Assembly (NCBI RefSeq): GCF_014195655.1
Contig: NZ_JACICD010000005.1
Location: 186,001 to 250,000 of the forward strand
Length of the DNA stretch: 64,000 nucleotides
From: Ancylobacter tetraedralis
Lineage (GTDB): Bacteria > Pseudomonadota > Alphaproteobacteria > Rhizobiales > Xanthobacteraceae
Direction: 5' to 3'
Part shown: positions 8,293 to 17,924 of the stretch, piece by piece
Layout of the letters: every line of letters starts with the position of its first letter
Position numbering within the stretch: the stretch's first letter is position 1
The notes under the pieces: model-generated
Database searches by the model: none
Told to the model about the DNA's origin: nothing
The model's input: the letters and a program-made list of their open reading frames with translations, nothing else
Made by a program: the position numbers and the translations under genes

Positions 8293-8805
8293 ATGATGGG
8301 TACCCCCATGAAGGACGGCTATGAGAAGAGCATCGGCCATCGGCTTCACCATGCCGCTCGCCTGCAGCGCGCCCTAGCGGCGCGGCGGCTCCAGGAACTC
8401 GGCCTGTTTCCGGGCCAGGAGACCGCGCTGAAACTGCTCGTCGAATCGGACGGGCGGACCATGACCGAACTGGCCGCCGCGCTGCGCGTGCGCCCGCCCA
8501 CCGCCTCCAAGACGGTCGGCCGCCTCTCCGCTCAGGGACTGCTGGAACGGCGTGCCTCGGATGGCGATGCCCGGCTGGTACGCGTGCACCTCACCGACGA
8601 AGGCCGCACCCGCGCCGGCGCCATTGATGACATCTGGGATTCGCTGGAAGACGTCACCGTCGCTGGGCTCGACGGCAAGGACCGCAAGCGCCTGCGCAAG
8701 CTGCTGCGCAAGATCGAGAAGAACCTGACGAGCCAGCTCGGCATCGCTCCCGAGGCCGAGACCGAGGCCGAGGATGAGCCCGAGCCGGTCGACGAAACCG
8801 CCTGA
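8293..8805 (+). CDS. MarR-family transcriptional regulator
   Basis: A 170-residue winged-helix regulator. Residues about 20-115 form the MarR domain: an N-terminal helix with RLQRALAARRLQELGL, a recognition region LRVRPPTASKTVGRLSAQG and a wing with RRASDGDARLVRVHLTDEG. The tail is acidic (EAETEAEDEPEPVDE) and unusual for the family. Starts at 8293, 8296 and 8308 are all possible; none has a strong ribosome site. It lies downstream of the flavodoxin-fold gene and upstream of a 2-hydroxyacid dehydrogenase. Its targets are unknown, possibly either neighbour. Confidence 0.85.
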   Translation: MMGTPMKDGYEKSIGHRLHHAARLQRALAARRLQELGLFPGQETALKLLVESDGRTMTELAAALRVRPPTASKTVGRLSAQGLLERRASDGDARLVRVHLTDEGRTRAGAIDDIWDSLEDVTVAGLDGKDRKRLRKLLRKIEKNLTSQLGIAPEAETEAEDEPEPVDETA

Positions 8806-8894
8806 GAGGAAGGCGGGGGGCAGCGCGGCGGCGGGCTTGAAACCGCGCGCGCTTTGATGACGAATACGCTCCCTGCCGCCCAGGAGCATGTCCC

Positions 8895-9878
8895 ATGGCC
8901 GATGCCGCCCGTCCCGAACTGCTGCAGACCGGCCCGATGATGCCGATGATCGAGGCGCAGCTGTCGCAGCATTTCATCGTCCACCGGCTCGATGCGCCGG
9001 ACGCGGAGGCGCAGCTCGCCGAGGCTGGCGGGCGTATCCGCGCCATCGCCACCGGCGTCGGCTCGACGGCCGGCGGTGCCCGAAGGGTGACGCAGGCGCT
9101 GCTCGCCCGGCTGCCCAAGGTGGAGATCGTCGCCAATTTCGGCGTGGGCTATGATTCGGTGGAGGTCGCCGCCGCCGCCGCCCGCGGCATCGTCGTCACC
9201 AACACGCCCGGTGTGCTGGATGATGAAGTGGCCGATCTCACCATCGGCCTGCTTCTGGCGACCGTGCGGCGGATTCCCCAGGCGGAACGCTATCTGCGCG
9301 CCGGGCTGTGGCCGAAGGGTGGGTTTCCGCTGAGCCCGACCCTGCGTGACCGTTCCATCGGCCTCATTGGCATGGGGCGCATTGGCCAGGCCATTGCCCG
9401 GCGGCTTGCCGGCTTCGGGCGCCCCCTCGCCTATCACAGCCGGCGTCCGGTGGAGGGGCTTCCCTACCCCCATTACCCCGACCTCGTCGCGCTGGCGCGG
9501 GATGTCGACGTGCTCATCGCCATCCTTCCCGGCGGGCCCGAGACCCACCACCTGATCAATGCCGAGGTGCTCTCGGCGCTGGGCCCCACCGGCATTCTCA
9601 TCAATGTCGCGCGCGGCTCGGTGGTGGACGAGGAAGCGCTCGTCCGCGCGCTGAAGGACGGCACCATTGCCGGCGCAGGGCTCGACGTGTTCGCCCATGA
9701 GCCGAACGTGCCGGCCGAACTGATCGCGCTGGACAATGCCGTGCTGCTGCCGCACATCGCTTCCGCGACCCATGTGACGCGCAACGCCATGGGCCAGCTG
9801 GTGGTCGACAATCTCCTCGCCTGGTTCGACGGGCGTGGCCCGCTGACGCCGGTGCCAGAGACACCGGTACCCGGCTGA
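8895..9878 (+). CDS. D-2-hydroxyacid dehydrogenase (glyoxylate/hydroxypyruvate reductase-like)
   Basis: A 327-residue NAD(P)-dependent reductase of the D-isomer 2-hydroxyacid dehydrogenase family. The Rossmann motif is GLIGMGRIGQAIARR. The catalytic set is the Arg of NVARGSVVDE, the Glu of DVFAHEPNVP and the His of LPHIASATHVTR. GVGYDSVEVAAAAARGI precedes them. The HSRRP sequence after the second beta strand supplies positive charge typical of NADPH preference, as in GhrB-like enzymes. A role in glyoxylate or hydroxypyruvate reduction would suit the oxalate island further on, but it is 13 kb away and not obviously co-regulated. Confidence 0.85.
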   Translation: MADAARPELLQTGPMMPMIEAQLSQHFIVHRLDAPDAEAQLAEAGGRIRAIATGVGSTAGGARRVTQALLARLPKVEIVANFGVGYDSVEVAAAAARGIVVTNTPGVLDDEVADLTIGLLLATVRRIPQAERYLRAGLWPKGGFPLSPTLRDRSIGLIGMGRIGQAIARRLAGFGRPLAYHSRRPVEGLPYPHYPDLVALARDVDVLIAILPGGPETHHLINAEVLSALGPTGILINVARGSVVDEEALVRALKDGTIAGAGLDVFAHEPNVPAELIALDNAVLLPHIASATHVTRNAMGQLVVDNLLAWFDGRGPLTPVPETPVPG

Positions 9879-9889
9879 GGAGGCACGCC

Positions 9890-10684
9890 ATGCCGGACAC
9901 CCACGGCCCGCTCTTCTCCTCCCGCGTGCTCGGGGAAATCGCCCCCGCGCTGTTCGCCGCCGCCCTGCTGGTCTCCACGCTCGGCTCCAGTGCACGGGCG
10001 CAGGGCGCGGCAGGCGGCACGCCGGCGGAGGCGGCCGCGCAGCTGGCGGACGTCTATCAGCTGACCAATGCCGATGGCGACCGCATCTGCCCGCTCACCC
10101 TGTCCGTCAAGCGGGCAAAGGAAGCGCCCAGGGGCGCTGCCGCGAGCGGGGCGGGCGCGGCCGCCTTCGCCATCGATTTCGACCGACCGGCCTGCGCCGC
10201 CACGATCCTGTTCAGCGCCGACATCGCCAGCTGGTCGCCGGGACCGGGCAATTCCATCCATCTCCTCAACGGCGCCGGGCAGCTGGTGGCCGAGTTCACC
10301 GAGGGCGTCGGCGGCAATTGGGAAGCGCTGCGCGAGGGGGACGGCGTCTATTTCCTGGTCAATCCGCGCCTTGCCGATTCCGCCGCCACCCAGCCGGGTG
10401 ATCTGGTCGGGCTGTGGGAACTGGCCGGTGCCAACGGCACCCCGGCCTGCCGCGTGCAGCTGGCGGAGGAGACGGTGAAGCCCGGCATGTACCGCCTCGC
10501 GCCCGATGCCGCCTGCGCGGCCCTGCTGGGGCGCACCCTGCCGGACCGCTGGCGGCTCGATGGCGGCGATCTCGTGCTGGAGACCGCCGGTGGCGACCGC
10601 GTGCGCTTCGCTTCCAGCGAGGATGGCGCCTGGACCAAGGTGCCGGAGGACAGCCGCCCGCTTCTGCTCAGCCGCGCCCCCTGA
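9890..10684 (+). CDS. Secreted protein with AprI/Inh-type protease-inhibitor domain
   Basis: A 264-residue exported protein. The N-terminus has a hydrophobic signal ending SSARAQGA. The second half (about residues 160-260) fits the AprI/Inh family, periplasmic inhibitors of secreted serralysin-type metalloproteases: VGLWELAG near the start, paired cysteines in ACRVQL and AACAALLG, DRWRLDGGDLVLET and VRFASSEDGAW. The first half looks like another, more diverged copy with a related strand pattern and two cysteines, suggesting a tandem domain. No cognate metalloprotease is visible in the window. The gene starts 11 bases after the dehydrogenase stop with GAGGAGG upstream. Confidence 0.75.
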   Translation: MPDTHGPLFSSRVLGEIAPALFAAALLVSTLGSSARAQGAAGGTPAEAAAQLADVYQLTNADGDRICPLTLSVKRAKEAPRGAAASGAGAAAFAIDFDRPACAATILFSADIASWSPGPGNSIHLLNGAGQLVAEFTEGVGGNWEALREGDGVYFLVNPRLADSAATQPGDLVGLWELAGANGTPACRVQLAEETVKPGMYRLAPDAACAALLGRTLPDRWRLDGGDLVLETAGGDRVRFASSEDGAWTKVPEDSRPLLLSRAP

Positions 10685-10716
10685 TCAGCCCCGCACCGCG
10701 CCTCCAGCGGGGCGGA

Positions 10717-11655
10717 TCAGTGGCGCCGCCGCAGCACGATGGCAATGCTGGCGAGCACCACCGCCAGCCCCACCAGCGAGACGGCCGAGAGTTCCTCACC
10801 GAGAATCATCCAGCCGAGCAGCACGCCGACGATCGGGTTCACATAGGCGAAGGTGGAGGCGACCACCGGGCTGAAACTGGTCAGCACCTTGAGGTAGGAG
10901 CTGAGCCCGATCACCGAGGCAAACAGGGTGAGAAAGCCGAAGGCCAGCCATTGCCGGGGGCTCGGGTCGACCGGCAGCGGCGCGCCTTCGTACAGCGCCA
11001 GCGAACTGAGCACGATGGCGGCAACGAACATCTGGAAAGATGCTGCCCAGTCCGGCCGGATCCGCTGCATCAGCGGGCGCTGGATGATGGTGCCGAGCGA
11101 CCAGCTGAGGCCCGCCGCGACCACAAGCAGGATGGTGAAACCGGCATAGCCCGGCTCGATGATGGCGCGGTGCGTCTCGAGCAGCGCCGGCGACACGACC
11201 AGGAACAGGCCGGCAAGGCCGAGCAGGATGCCGAGCACCACCCGCAGCGAGGGAATCGTCCGCCCGATGATAAGATCGAGCAGGCAGGCCCAGAGCGGGA
11301 TGGCCCCCATCGTCATGACGATGAAGCTGGAGGAGGCGTGGCGCGCGGCGAGCGTCGCCAGCCCGTTTCCGCCCATCCACATGAACAGGCCGCTCACCGT
11401 GCACAGCGCGAGATCGCGGCGGTTGGGCAAAGGCGGCCAGCCATAGCGCGCCAGCGTGACCGCGCCGAGCAGAAGCGAGGCGCACCACAGGCGCGCGGAC
11501 TGCAGCTGCAGCACGGTAATCGCCGCCGGCCCCGACAGGCTGACCTTCACCGCGAGATAGGAGCCGCCCCAGACCACATAGATGATGACAAGATGGATAT
11601 AGGCGGAGAGCGGAATGGCCGGTGCGGGGCCGCGATCGGCCACGGAAGAAGTCAT
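10717..11655 (-). CDS. EamA/DMT-family transporter
   Basis: A 312-residue inner-membrane protein with ten hydrophobic segments in two repeats, typical of the EamA drug/metabolite transporter family. The first helix carries VVWGGSYLAVK, and the second repeat carries SWSLGTIIQRPLM and NPIVGVLLGWMILGE, the usual end-of-repeat signature. I start at the ATG at 11655 (MTSSVADRG); earlier residues are not family-like. Members export amino acids or metabolites; the substrate cannot be inferred. Convergent with the inhibitor gene to its left. Confidence 0.85.
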   Translation of the reverse strand: MTSSVADRGPAPAIPLSAYIHLVIIYVVWGGSYLAVKVSLSGPAAITVLQLQSARLWCASLLLGAVTLARYGWPPLPNRRDLALCTVSGLFMWMGGNGLATLAARHASSSFIVMTMGAIPLWACLLDLIIGRTIPSLRVVLGILLGLAGLFLVVSPALLETHRAIIEPGYAGFTILLVVAAGLSWSLGTIIQRPLMQRIRPDWAASFQMFVAAIVLSSLALYEGAPLPVDPSPRQWLAFGFLTLFASVIGLSSYLKVLTSFSPVVASTFAYVNPIVGVLLGWMILGEELSAVSLVGLAVVLASIAIVLRRRH

Positions 11656-11791
11656 GAGGACGCGCTTACCTTCGGCGCACGGCATTCCCGCGGCGCGGTC
11701 TCCGGCAGGCCCTGCCATCCCACACCGCGTGCGGCGAGGCAATGGGATCCTATCCGCGCCCCGTCGCCCGCGCTCGGCCCCGCCCTCGGCC

Positions 11792-12556
11792 TCAGATCAG
11801 CCGCAGCCCCTTGAGGCTGGCATGCCCGTCCTTGCCCACGATGATGTGATCATGCACCTCGATGCCGAGCGGCTTGGCCACGTCGATGATCGTCTTGGTC
11901 ATCTGGATATCGGCATTGGAGGGGGTGGGATCGCCGCTCGGGTGGTTGTGTACGAGAATGAGAGCGCTCGCCGCCACCTCCAGCGCCCGCTTCACCACCT
12001 CGCGCGGGTAGACCGGGGTGTGGTCCACCGTACCGCGCTGCTGAACCTCGTCGAGAATGAGCTGGTTGCGCTTGTCGAGGAACAGGATGCGGAACTGCTC
12101 CTGCTCGGCATAGGCCATCGAGGCCCGGCAATGGGCGATCACCGCGCTCCAGGAGGAGAGCACCGGGCGCGCGCGCAGCCGCTCCCGCGTCACCCGTTCC
12201 ACCGCGGCGCCGATTACCTTGAACTCGGTGATGATCGCGTCGCCGACGCCCTTCACCTCGCGCAGCCGGCCGGGCGAGGCGGTGATGACCTCGGCGAAGG
12301 AGCCGAAGCGGTCGACCAGCGCCTTGGCAAGCGGCTTCACATCCGCGCGCGGCACGGCGCGGAACAGCACCAGCTCCAGCAGTTCATAGTCGGGCATCGC
12401 ATCCGCCCCGCCCAGCCGGAACCGGTCGCGCAGCCGTTCGCGGTGGCCGACAAAATGCGATGTCGTCTCGCTGAAGCCGGTCACGCCGGGAGGCGGATCG
12501 GATTGACAGCCCTCCGGATCCGCGCAGCCCTCGGGCGTTGCCTTTTTCCGCGCCAT
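11792..12556 (-). CDS. radC: RadC-family JAB/MPN protein
   Basis: A 254-residue member of the RadC (YeeS) family. An N-terminal helix-hairpin-helix region includes [19 protein letters not shown] near residues 97-115. The C-terminal JAMM metalloprotease-like domain carries [18 protein letters not shown] with the two metal histidines and the aspartate, followed by [11 protein letters not shown]. Despite the historical DNA-repair name its real role is unsettled. It lies 16 bases downstream of map, on the same strand; this map-radC order is frequent in alphaproteobacteria. Confidence 0.93.
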   Translation of the reverse strand: MARKKATPEGCADPEGCQSDPPPGVTGFSETTSHFVGHRERLRDRFRLGGADAMPDYELLELVLFRAVPRADVKPLAKALVDRFGSFAEVITASPGRLREVKGVGDAIITEFKVIGAAVERVTRERLRARPVLSSWSAVIAHCRASMAYAEQEQFRILFLDKRNQLILDEVQQRGTVDHTPVYPREVVKRALEVAASALILVHNHPSGDPTPSNADIQMTKTIIDVAKPLGIEVHDHIIVGKDGHASLKGLRLI

Positions 12557-12572
12557 GCGGGCCCCAAACCGT

Positions 12573-13406
12573 TCAGTCGTGATGTCCGAAGATCGGCTTG
12601 TGATAGCCCTTGGGCGACAGCGTGAAGATCTCGCAACCCGTCTCCGTCACCCCCACCGCATGCTCGAACTGCGCCGAGAGCGACCGGTCGCGCGTCACCG
12701 CCGTCCAGCCGTCGGAAAGCACCTTCACATGCGGCCGGCCGAGATTGATCATCGGCTCGATGGTGAAGATCATGCCCGGCAGCAGTTCCGGGCCTTCGCC
12801 GCGCCGCCCGACATGGACGATGTTCGGCTCGTCGTGGAACAGCTGGCCGACGCCATGGCCGCAGAAATCGCGCACAACGCTCATGTGCAGCGGCTCGACG
12901 AATTCCTGGATCGCCGCGCCGATATCGCCGACATGATGCCCCGGCTTCACTTCGGCAATGCCGCGCATCAGCGATTCGTAGGTCACGTCGAGCAGCCGCT
13001 CGGCGCGGCGGGGAATCTCGCCCACCGGGAACATGCGGCTCGAATCGCCGTACCAGCCATCGACGATCAGCGTCACGTCGACATTGACCACGTCGCCCTC
13101 GCGCAGCGGCTTGTCGTTGGGGATGCCGTGGCAGACGACATGGTTGATCGAAGTGCAGGTGGACTTGCGATAGCCGCGATACATCAGCGTCGCTGGCAGC
13201 GCGCCATGATCCATGGCGAACTCGAACACGGCGTTGTCGATCGCCTCGGTCGACAGGCCCGGCCGCACCATTTCGTGCACCAGGTCCAGCGCCTCGGCCG
13301 TCAGCCGGCCAGCCTTGCGCATGCCGGCGAAGCCCTCGGGCCCGTGCAGCTTGATATGGCCTGTCTTGCGCAGCGGCGCGGTGGCCGCCTCCACATAATT
13401 CATCAT
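12573..13406 (-). CDS. map: Methionine aminopeptidase, type I
   Basis: A 277-residue enzyme that removes the initiator methionine from nascent proteins. The dinuclear metal ligands are visible in order: [20 protein letters not shown] (two Asp), [16 protein letters not shown] (His), TIEPMINLG (Glu) and HAVGVTETG (Glu). EVHMSV-type substrate residues precede the GHGVG motif. Two ATGs at 13406 and 13403 are equally possible; longer readings add non-family sequence rich in Trp and Arg. No SH3-like N-terminal extension is present, so it is the ordinary bacterial type Ia/b form. Confidence 0.95.
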   Translation of the reverse strand: MMNYVEAATAPLRKTGHIKLHGPEGFAGMRKAGRLTAEALDLVHEMVRPGLSTEAIDNAVFEFAMDHGALPATLMYRGYRKSTCTSINHVVCHGIPNDKPLREGDVVNVDVTLIVDGWYGDSSRMFPVGEIPRRAERLLDVTYESLMRGIAEVKPGHHVGDIGAAIQEFVEPLHMSVVRDFCGHGVGQLFHDEPNIVHVGRRGEGPELLPGMIFTIEPMINLGRPHVKVLSDGWTAVTRDRSLSAQFEHAVGVTETGCEIFTLSPKGYHKPIFGHHD

Positions 13407-13563
13407 CACACGTCCAGTCCGAGAGCTTACCGAGAATGTAAGCAATCTGCCGCCACACGCAAGAAACGCAGGATAGGCGCCCTCCATGGCGCGTCCTGTG
13501 GCCTGCGCCAAATCCCGCTCGCCAGACCCCGCGAGCCAGACCCCGCACGCCGGTCCCGCGCCT

Positions 13564-14736
13564 TCAATCCAGTGCCTTCGCCAGGTGCACCAGCCGGCGG
13601 TCGGGCAGTTGTTCCACACGCTCGATCGAGTAGCCCTTGCGCCGGTACCAGTGAATGTTGGCCGAAAGCGGCTCGCCGGTATAGAGCCGCACCATGCGCC
13701 GGCCGAGCGCGCGGGCGCGTGCCTCTCCCGCCGCGAGCAGCAGGTTGCCGACCCCGCCGGCCTGCGCCTGCGGTGCCACGGCGAGGCTGTCGGTCAAGAG
13801 GTCGTCCGCCCGGTTGTGCAGGATCAGCACTCCATCGAGGCCGGGCGCGCCGGAGGCACTGTCCAGCACCCACACCTCGCGCTCGCGGAAGACGCGGGCA
13901 TAGTCCCATAGCAGCGGCACCGGCTCGACGCCCAGCAGCAGGCGGTTGCGCGCATAGGCCCCCTGCTGCACCGCCTCGACTGCTGCCCGGTCCGCGAGGC
14001 TGGCCCGCCGCAGCGTGCGCGTGCCAACCTCCAGCCGCTCGGCATTGAGAAGGCCGAGCGGCACGACCTGCCGCCCCTCGGCGTCGAAATTCGCCGGCGC
14101 CAGCCAGTTCTCGAACGCCACCGCGATCTGCGGCCACTCCTCCTCCAGCATGGCGAACCACGCGGTGTCGCGGTTGCGGCCCTTGACGATCATGTGGTGG
14201 CGGAAAAGTCCCTCGAAGCGGAAGCCATAGCGCAAGGCCGCCCGGCGCGAGGGGGCGTTGAGCGCGTTGCACTTCCATTCGTAGCGCCGGTAGCCGAGAT
14301 CCTCGAAGGCGTGGCGCGCCATCAGGTACATCGCCTCGGTGCCACCCGGCGTGCGCATCAGCGCCGGGGTGTAGAGGATGTGCCCGACCTCGATCGTCCG
14401 GTTGGCCGGGTCGATCCGCAGATAGGTCGCGTGCCCCACCGCGACGCCGGTCGCCTTATCGATGATCGCGAACATCAGCGGATCATCGCGCAGCGCGGCC
14501 GCCTGGTAATGGGCATCGAAGGCGGCAGGATCCTCATAGGGACCGTTGGGCAGATAGGCCCAGATCGCCTCTTTCTGCGCCCCGTGCGCGGCCGCGTAGA
14601 GCGCGGGGCCGTGCGCGGTCGCGTCGAACGGGACGAGATCGACATGCGAGCCGCAGATCGTCACGCGGGTGGGCCGCTGGGCCGGTGCCGCGTCGACCAC
14701 GTCGCCGAGAGGATTTTGCGTGTCGACCGGCGGCAT
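13564..14736 (-). CDS. Tandem GNAT acetyltransferase (RimJ/RimL-type domain plus second GNAT domain)
   Basis: A 390-residue two-domain protein. The first ~220 residues form a RimJ/RimL-like N-acetyltransferase: AIWAYLPNGPYEDPAAF, VGHATYLRIDPANRTIEVGH and RYEWKCNALNAPSRRAALR are typical of that group. The second domain (about 235-390) is a classical GNAT: VDVL-type strands, then SLAVAPQAQAGGVGNLLLAAGEARA with the acetyl-CoA pyrophosphate loop, and IHWYRRKGYSIERV. The start at 14736 was chosen because upstream residues are atypical. Fusions of these two types are seen in alphaproteobacteria but substrates are not known. It is divergent from the aminotransferase gene. Confidence 0.85.
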   Translation of the reverse strand: MPPVDTQNPLGDVVDAAPAQRPTRVTICGSHVDLVPFDATAHGPALYAAAHGAQKEAIWAYLPNGPYEDPAAFDAHYQAAALRDDPLMFAIIDKATGVAVGHATYLRIDPANRTIEVGHILYTPALMRTPGGTEAMYLMARHAFEDLGYRRYEWKCNALNAPSRRAALRYGFRFEGLFRHHMIVKGRNRDTAWFAMLEEEWPQIAVAFENWLAPANFDAEGRQVVPLGLLNAERLEVGTRTLRRASLADRAAVEAVQQGAYARNRLLLGVEPVPLLWDYARVFREREVWVLDSASGAPGLDGVLILHNRADDLLTDSLAVAPQAQAGGVGNLLLAAGEARARALGRRMVRLYTGEPLSANIHWYRRKGYSIERVEQLPDRRLVHLAKALD

Positions 14737-14871
14737 GGCTTTTCCCCTTTTTCGGCAGCGCGAAACGGCTTCCGCGCGGCCCTTGAACACCCACGCTGTC
14801 CGTGTGACAGCTTGGCCCAAACTACAAGCGATTTCTCGCTATCCGGCCGCAGAGCCAATCCGGAGGACCCG

Positions 14872-16077
14872 ATGACGCCAACCGCCCGCTTCCGGCCCCA
14901 GCCGATCGCCGCCTTCAACCGCATCGGCGAGGAAAACGCCTTCGCCGTGCTGGCGCGGGCCGCCGCGCTGGCGGCGCAGGGGCGCGACATCATCAATCTG
15001 GGCATCGGCCAGCCGGACTTCGCCACGCCCGAGCACATTGTCGAGGCCGCGATAAAGGCGCTGCGCGACGGCCATCACGGCTACACCCCTTCCGTCGGCA
15101 TCGAGCCGCTGCGGCTGGCGGTGGCGGCGGACGTCCACCGCCGCTTCGCGGTCGAGATCGATCCCGGCCGCGTGGTCATCGTGCCGGGCGGCAAGGTGAC
15201 GATGTTCAGCGCCATCCTCATGCTGGGCGAGCCGGGGGCGGAAATCCTCTATCCCGACCCCGGCTTTCCCATCTACCGCTCGATGATCGAGTTCACCGGC
15301 GCCACCCCGGTGCCGGTGCCGATCCGCGAGGCGAACGGCTTCGCCTTCTCGGCGGAAGAGACGCTGTCCCTCATCACCCCGGCTACGCGGCTGCTCATCC
15401 TCAACTCGCCCGCCAACCCCACCGGCGGCGTCACGCCCAAGGCCGAGATCGACAAGCTGGTGGCGGGGCTGGCAGAGCATCCGCAGGTCGTCATCCTCTC
15501 CGACGAGATCTACGACCAGTTCCTGTTCGACGGCGAGGCCCACACCACGCTGCTGGCCTATCCCGAGATCCGCGACCGGCTGATCCTGCTCAACGGCTGG
15601 TCGAAGACCTATGCGATGACCGGCTGGCGGCTCGGCTGGTCGCTATGGCCGGAGGGGCTTTACGATCCGATGCGCAAGCTGGCGGTCAATGCCTGGTCCT
15701 GCGTCAACGCGCCGGCGCAGTTCGCCGCGCTCGCCGCGCTTACCGGCCCACAGGATTGCGTCGGGGCGATGCTGGCCGAGTTCGAGCGCCGACGCCGGAT
15801 CGTGGTCGAGGGGCTCAATGCGCTGCCCGGCATATCCTGTGCTACACCGCGCGGCGCCTTCTACGCCTTTCCCAACGTGGCGGGAACGGGCTGGAAATCG
15901 GCCAAGAAGCTGGCCTCGGCCTTGCTTGACGAGACCGGCGTTGCTACCATTGGTGGTCCTGATTTCGGCGTGCACGGCGAAGGGTATATCCGCCTCTCCT
16001 ACGCCAACTCGGCCGAGAATATTCTCCGCGCCCTTGAACGCATGGGTCGCTTCCTCAATGAGCGCCCTATCGCCTGA
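14872..16077 (+). CDS. Class I/II PLP-dependent aminotransferase
   Basis: A 401-residue fold-type I aminotransferase. NLGIGQPDFATPEHIVEA opens the core. The tail of the small-domain strand is followed by NSPANPTGGV, SDEIYDQFLFDG (PLP ring Asp and Tyr) and GWSKTYAMTGWRLGW with the Schiff-base Lys; YIRLSYANSAENI holds the carboxylate-binding Arg. The pattern is aspartate/aromatic aminotransferase-like (subgroup Ib), but substrate is uncertain. The ATG at 14872 has GGAGG six bases upstream, deciding the start against a much longer open frame. Confidence 0.9.
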   Translation: MTPTARFRPQPIAAFNRIGEENAFAVLARAAALAAQGRDIINLGIGQPDFATPEHIVEAAIKALRDGHHGYTPSVGIEPLRLAVAADVHRRFAVEIDPGRVVIVPGGKVTMFSAILMLGEPGAEILYPDPGFPIYRSMIEFTGATPVPVPIREANGFAFSAEETLSLITPATRLLILNSPANPTGGVTPKAEIDKLVAGLAEHPQVVILSDEIYDQFLFDGEAHTTLLAYPEIRDRLILLNGWSKTYAMTGWRLGWSLWPEGLYDPMRKLAVNAWSCVNAPAQFAALAALTGPQDCVGAMLAEFERRRRIVVEGLNALPGISCATPRGAFYAFPNVAGTGWKSAKKLASALLDETGVATIGGPDFGVHGEGYIRLSYANSAENILRALERMGRFLNERPIA

Positions 16078-16089
16078 CGGAGTCGTGCC

Positions 16090-16824
16090 ATGCACCGTGC
16101 CGCCAAGCGTCTTGTTCCCGGGCATGTCCCTTCCGGACATCCGCTTTGCGGACACTTGCTGTTCGGACACGGCATCGCCGCGGCGATGCTGGTCATGATG
16201 CTGGCGTTGTCCGGGCATTCCGCCGTCGCCGCGCCCGAGGGCGAATGCGTGAAGGGCAAGGATGCGCGCATCTATCTCGATTGCCTGAACCAGGTTCAGA
16301 AGGCAGGCGAGCAGCGTCTGGATCAGGCGGTGGCCGCCGCTCTGGCCGGGATCGAGGCGCGGCAGGAGTTGCAGCCGCCGCAGCGCAGGCGCTGGATCGC
16401 CCTGTTCAATGAATCGCAGAGCCGGTTCGTGAACTGGCGCAATTTCGAATGCCAGAGCATCGCCCCTTATGAGGGTGGCGCGGGCGAGAAGACGGTGGGC
16501 GGCCGGCTCGGCGGCACCGCGGTGATCGAACAGCGCATCACCTGCCTCACCAGCCTCAACGACACGCGCGCCGCCGATATCGAGCGGCGCTACCCGCTCC
16601 CCGCCGATGTGCCCCGGCTGGAGCCGCCGGCAAACAGTCCCGCGCCCACCACCCCGCCGGCAGCCGCAGCCACTCCGCCGGCGCCCGTGCGGCCCACACC
16701 GGCGGCGGCGCGCGCCGCATCCCCGGCTCCCCCCTCCGGCGGTGCGCTCCCCGTCACCGCGCCGGCCGAGGCACCGCGGGCAAGCGACACGCCGCCCGGC
16801 TCGGTGCGCATCATCCTGCCGTGA
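16090..16824 (+). CDS. Exported LprI-like (DUF1311) protein with Pro/Ala-rich tail
   Basis: A 244-residue exported protein. A long N-terminal region ends in a hydrophobic stretch (GIAAAMLVMMLALSGHSAVAA) with a likely signal cleavage. Residues about 50-160 resemble the lysozyme-inhibitor LprI-like domain: CVKGKDARIYLDCLN, RRRWIALFNESQSRFVNWRNFEC and IEQRITCLTSLNDTRA, with regularly placed cysteines. The last 75 residues are low complexity (Pro, Ala, Thr). Family members include a mycobacterial lysozyme inhibitor, but many are uncharacterised. It follows the aminotransferase by 12 bases, possibly in one transcript. Confidence 0.65.
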   Translation: MHRAAKRLVPGHVPSGHPLCGHLLFGHGIAAAMLVMMLALSGHSAVAAPEGECVKGKDARIYLDCLNQVQKAGEQRLDQAVAAALAGIEARQELQPPQRRRWIALFNESQSRFVNWRNFECQSIAPYEGGAGEKTVGGRLGGTAVIEQRITCLTSLNDTRAADIERRYPLPADVPRLEPPANSPAPTTPPAAAATPPAPVRPTPAAARAASPAPPSGGALPVTAPAEAPRASDTPPGSVRIILP

Positions 16825-16883
16825 GCGTCCGCTCGCGCGGTCAAACCGCCCGGCCCGCGTCCGGCGCGGCGGTTCGCTGCCGA

Positions 16884-16923
16884 TAATCGCCACGGGTGAC
16901 TTGTAATCGCCACGGGTGACTTG
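16884..16923 (+). repeat. 20-bp perfect tandem duplication
   Basis: TAATCGCCACGGGTGACTTG is present twice back to back in the gap before the SDR gene. Perfect identity suggests a recent slippage or duplication event. It lies 65-104 bases upstream of the SDR start, so it may alter the promoter or leader. Confidence 0.9.
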
Positions 16924-16987
16924 CCGCGCCCGCTCGCTTGGGGGAATCATTCGCCAGCGAAATATCCCCCATAGAGGAAGACGAGAC

Positions 16988-17749
16988 ATGGACCTCGGAC
17001 TGAAAGGCCTGCGCGCCATCGTCACCGGCGGCACCAAGGGCATCGGCCTCGCCATCGCCGAGACGCTAGCAGCGGAAGGGGCCAACGTCGCCCTGTGCAG
17101 CCGCAGCGCCGGAGACGCGGAAGCCACCGCCGCTCGGCTCGCCGAGAAAGGCGTGGAAACCTATGGGGCGGGCGTCGACGTCGCCGACGGGCCGGCACTC
17201 GCCGCCTTCGTCGAGAAGGCCTCCGCCCGGTTCGGCGGGCTCGACATCGTGGTCGCCAATGTCAGCGCGCTGGCCATCGGCAATGACGAGGAAAGCTGGA
17301 ACAAGGGTTTCCAGACCGATCTGATGGGCACGGTCCGGCTGGTGGACGCCGCCCTGCCCTATCTGGAGAAGAGCGGCGCCGCCGCGATCGTCACCATCTC
17401 CTCGGTGTCGGGCCGCGAGATCGACTTCGCCGCCGGCCCCTATGGCGTGTTCAAGGCGGCGCTGGTGCATTACACGCAGGGCCTCGCCTTCACCCTCGCG
17501 CCCAAGAAGATCCGCGCCAACACCGTCTCGCCCGGCAACACCTATTTCAAGGGCGGCGTGTGGGACCAGATCGAGCAGGGCAACCCCGCGCTGTTTGAGC
17601 AGGCGCTGGCGCTGAACCCCACCGGCCGCATGGCGACCCCGCAGGAAATCGCCAATGCGGCGGTGTTCCTGGCGAGCCCGGCGGCCAGCTTCGTCTATGG
17701 CACCAACCTCGTGGTGGACGGGGCGCTGACGCGCGGCGTCCAGCTCTGA
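16988..17749 (+). CDS. SDR-family oxidoreductase
   Basis: A 253-residue classical short-chain dehydrogenase/reductase. The coenzyme motif TGGTKGIG is at residues 13-20. The catalytic set is Ser138/139 in TISSVSG, Tyr152 and Lys156 in PYGVFKAAL. IRANTVSPGNTYF and the C-terminal FVYGTNLVVDGALTRG match the family. ALCSRS after beta-2 suggests NADP(H). The ATG at 16988 was chosen because it places the Gly motif at the usual position. The substrate is unknown; the sugar kinase gene downstream raises the possibility of a sugar-acid pathway, but the 175-bp gap argues against a tight operon. Confidence 0.88.
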   Translation: MDLGLKGLRAIVTGGTKGIGLAIAETLAAEGANVALCSRSAGDAEATAARLAEKGVETYGAGVDVADGPALAAFVEKASARFGGLDIVVANVSALAIGNDEESWNKGFQTDLMGTVRLVDAALPYLEKSGAAAIVTISSVSGREIDFAAGPYGVFKAALVHYTQGLAFTLAPKKIRANTVSPGNTYFKGGVWDQIEQGNPALFEQALALNPTGRMATPQEIANAAVFLASPAASFVYGTNLVVDGALTRGVQL

Positions 17750-17924
17750 TCCGCGCACCCGCGCAAGGCTGCCGGCGCCCGGGGCGGTCTTGCGCGGGGA
17801 TGTCTTGCACGGGGCCGCGTATCGAACGCGCCCGGCCCACCACATTCGCCACCCAAACTTGCCCTCGCGCGCAAATAGGGTGACCCTCCCGCCCGAATCG
17901 CAGCGCGAACGGAGGGCAGGCGGC

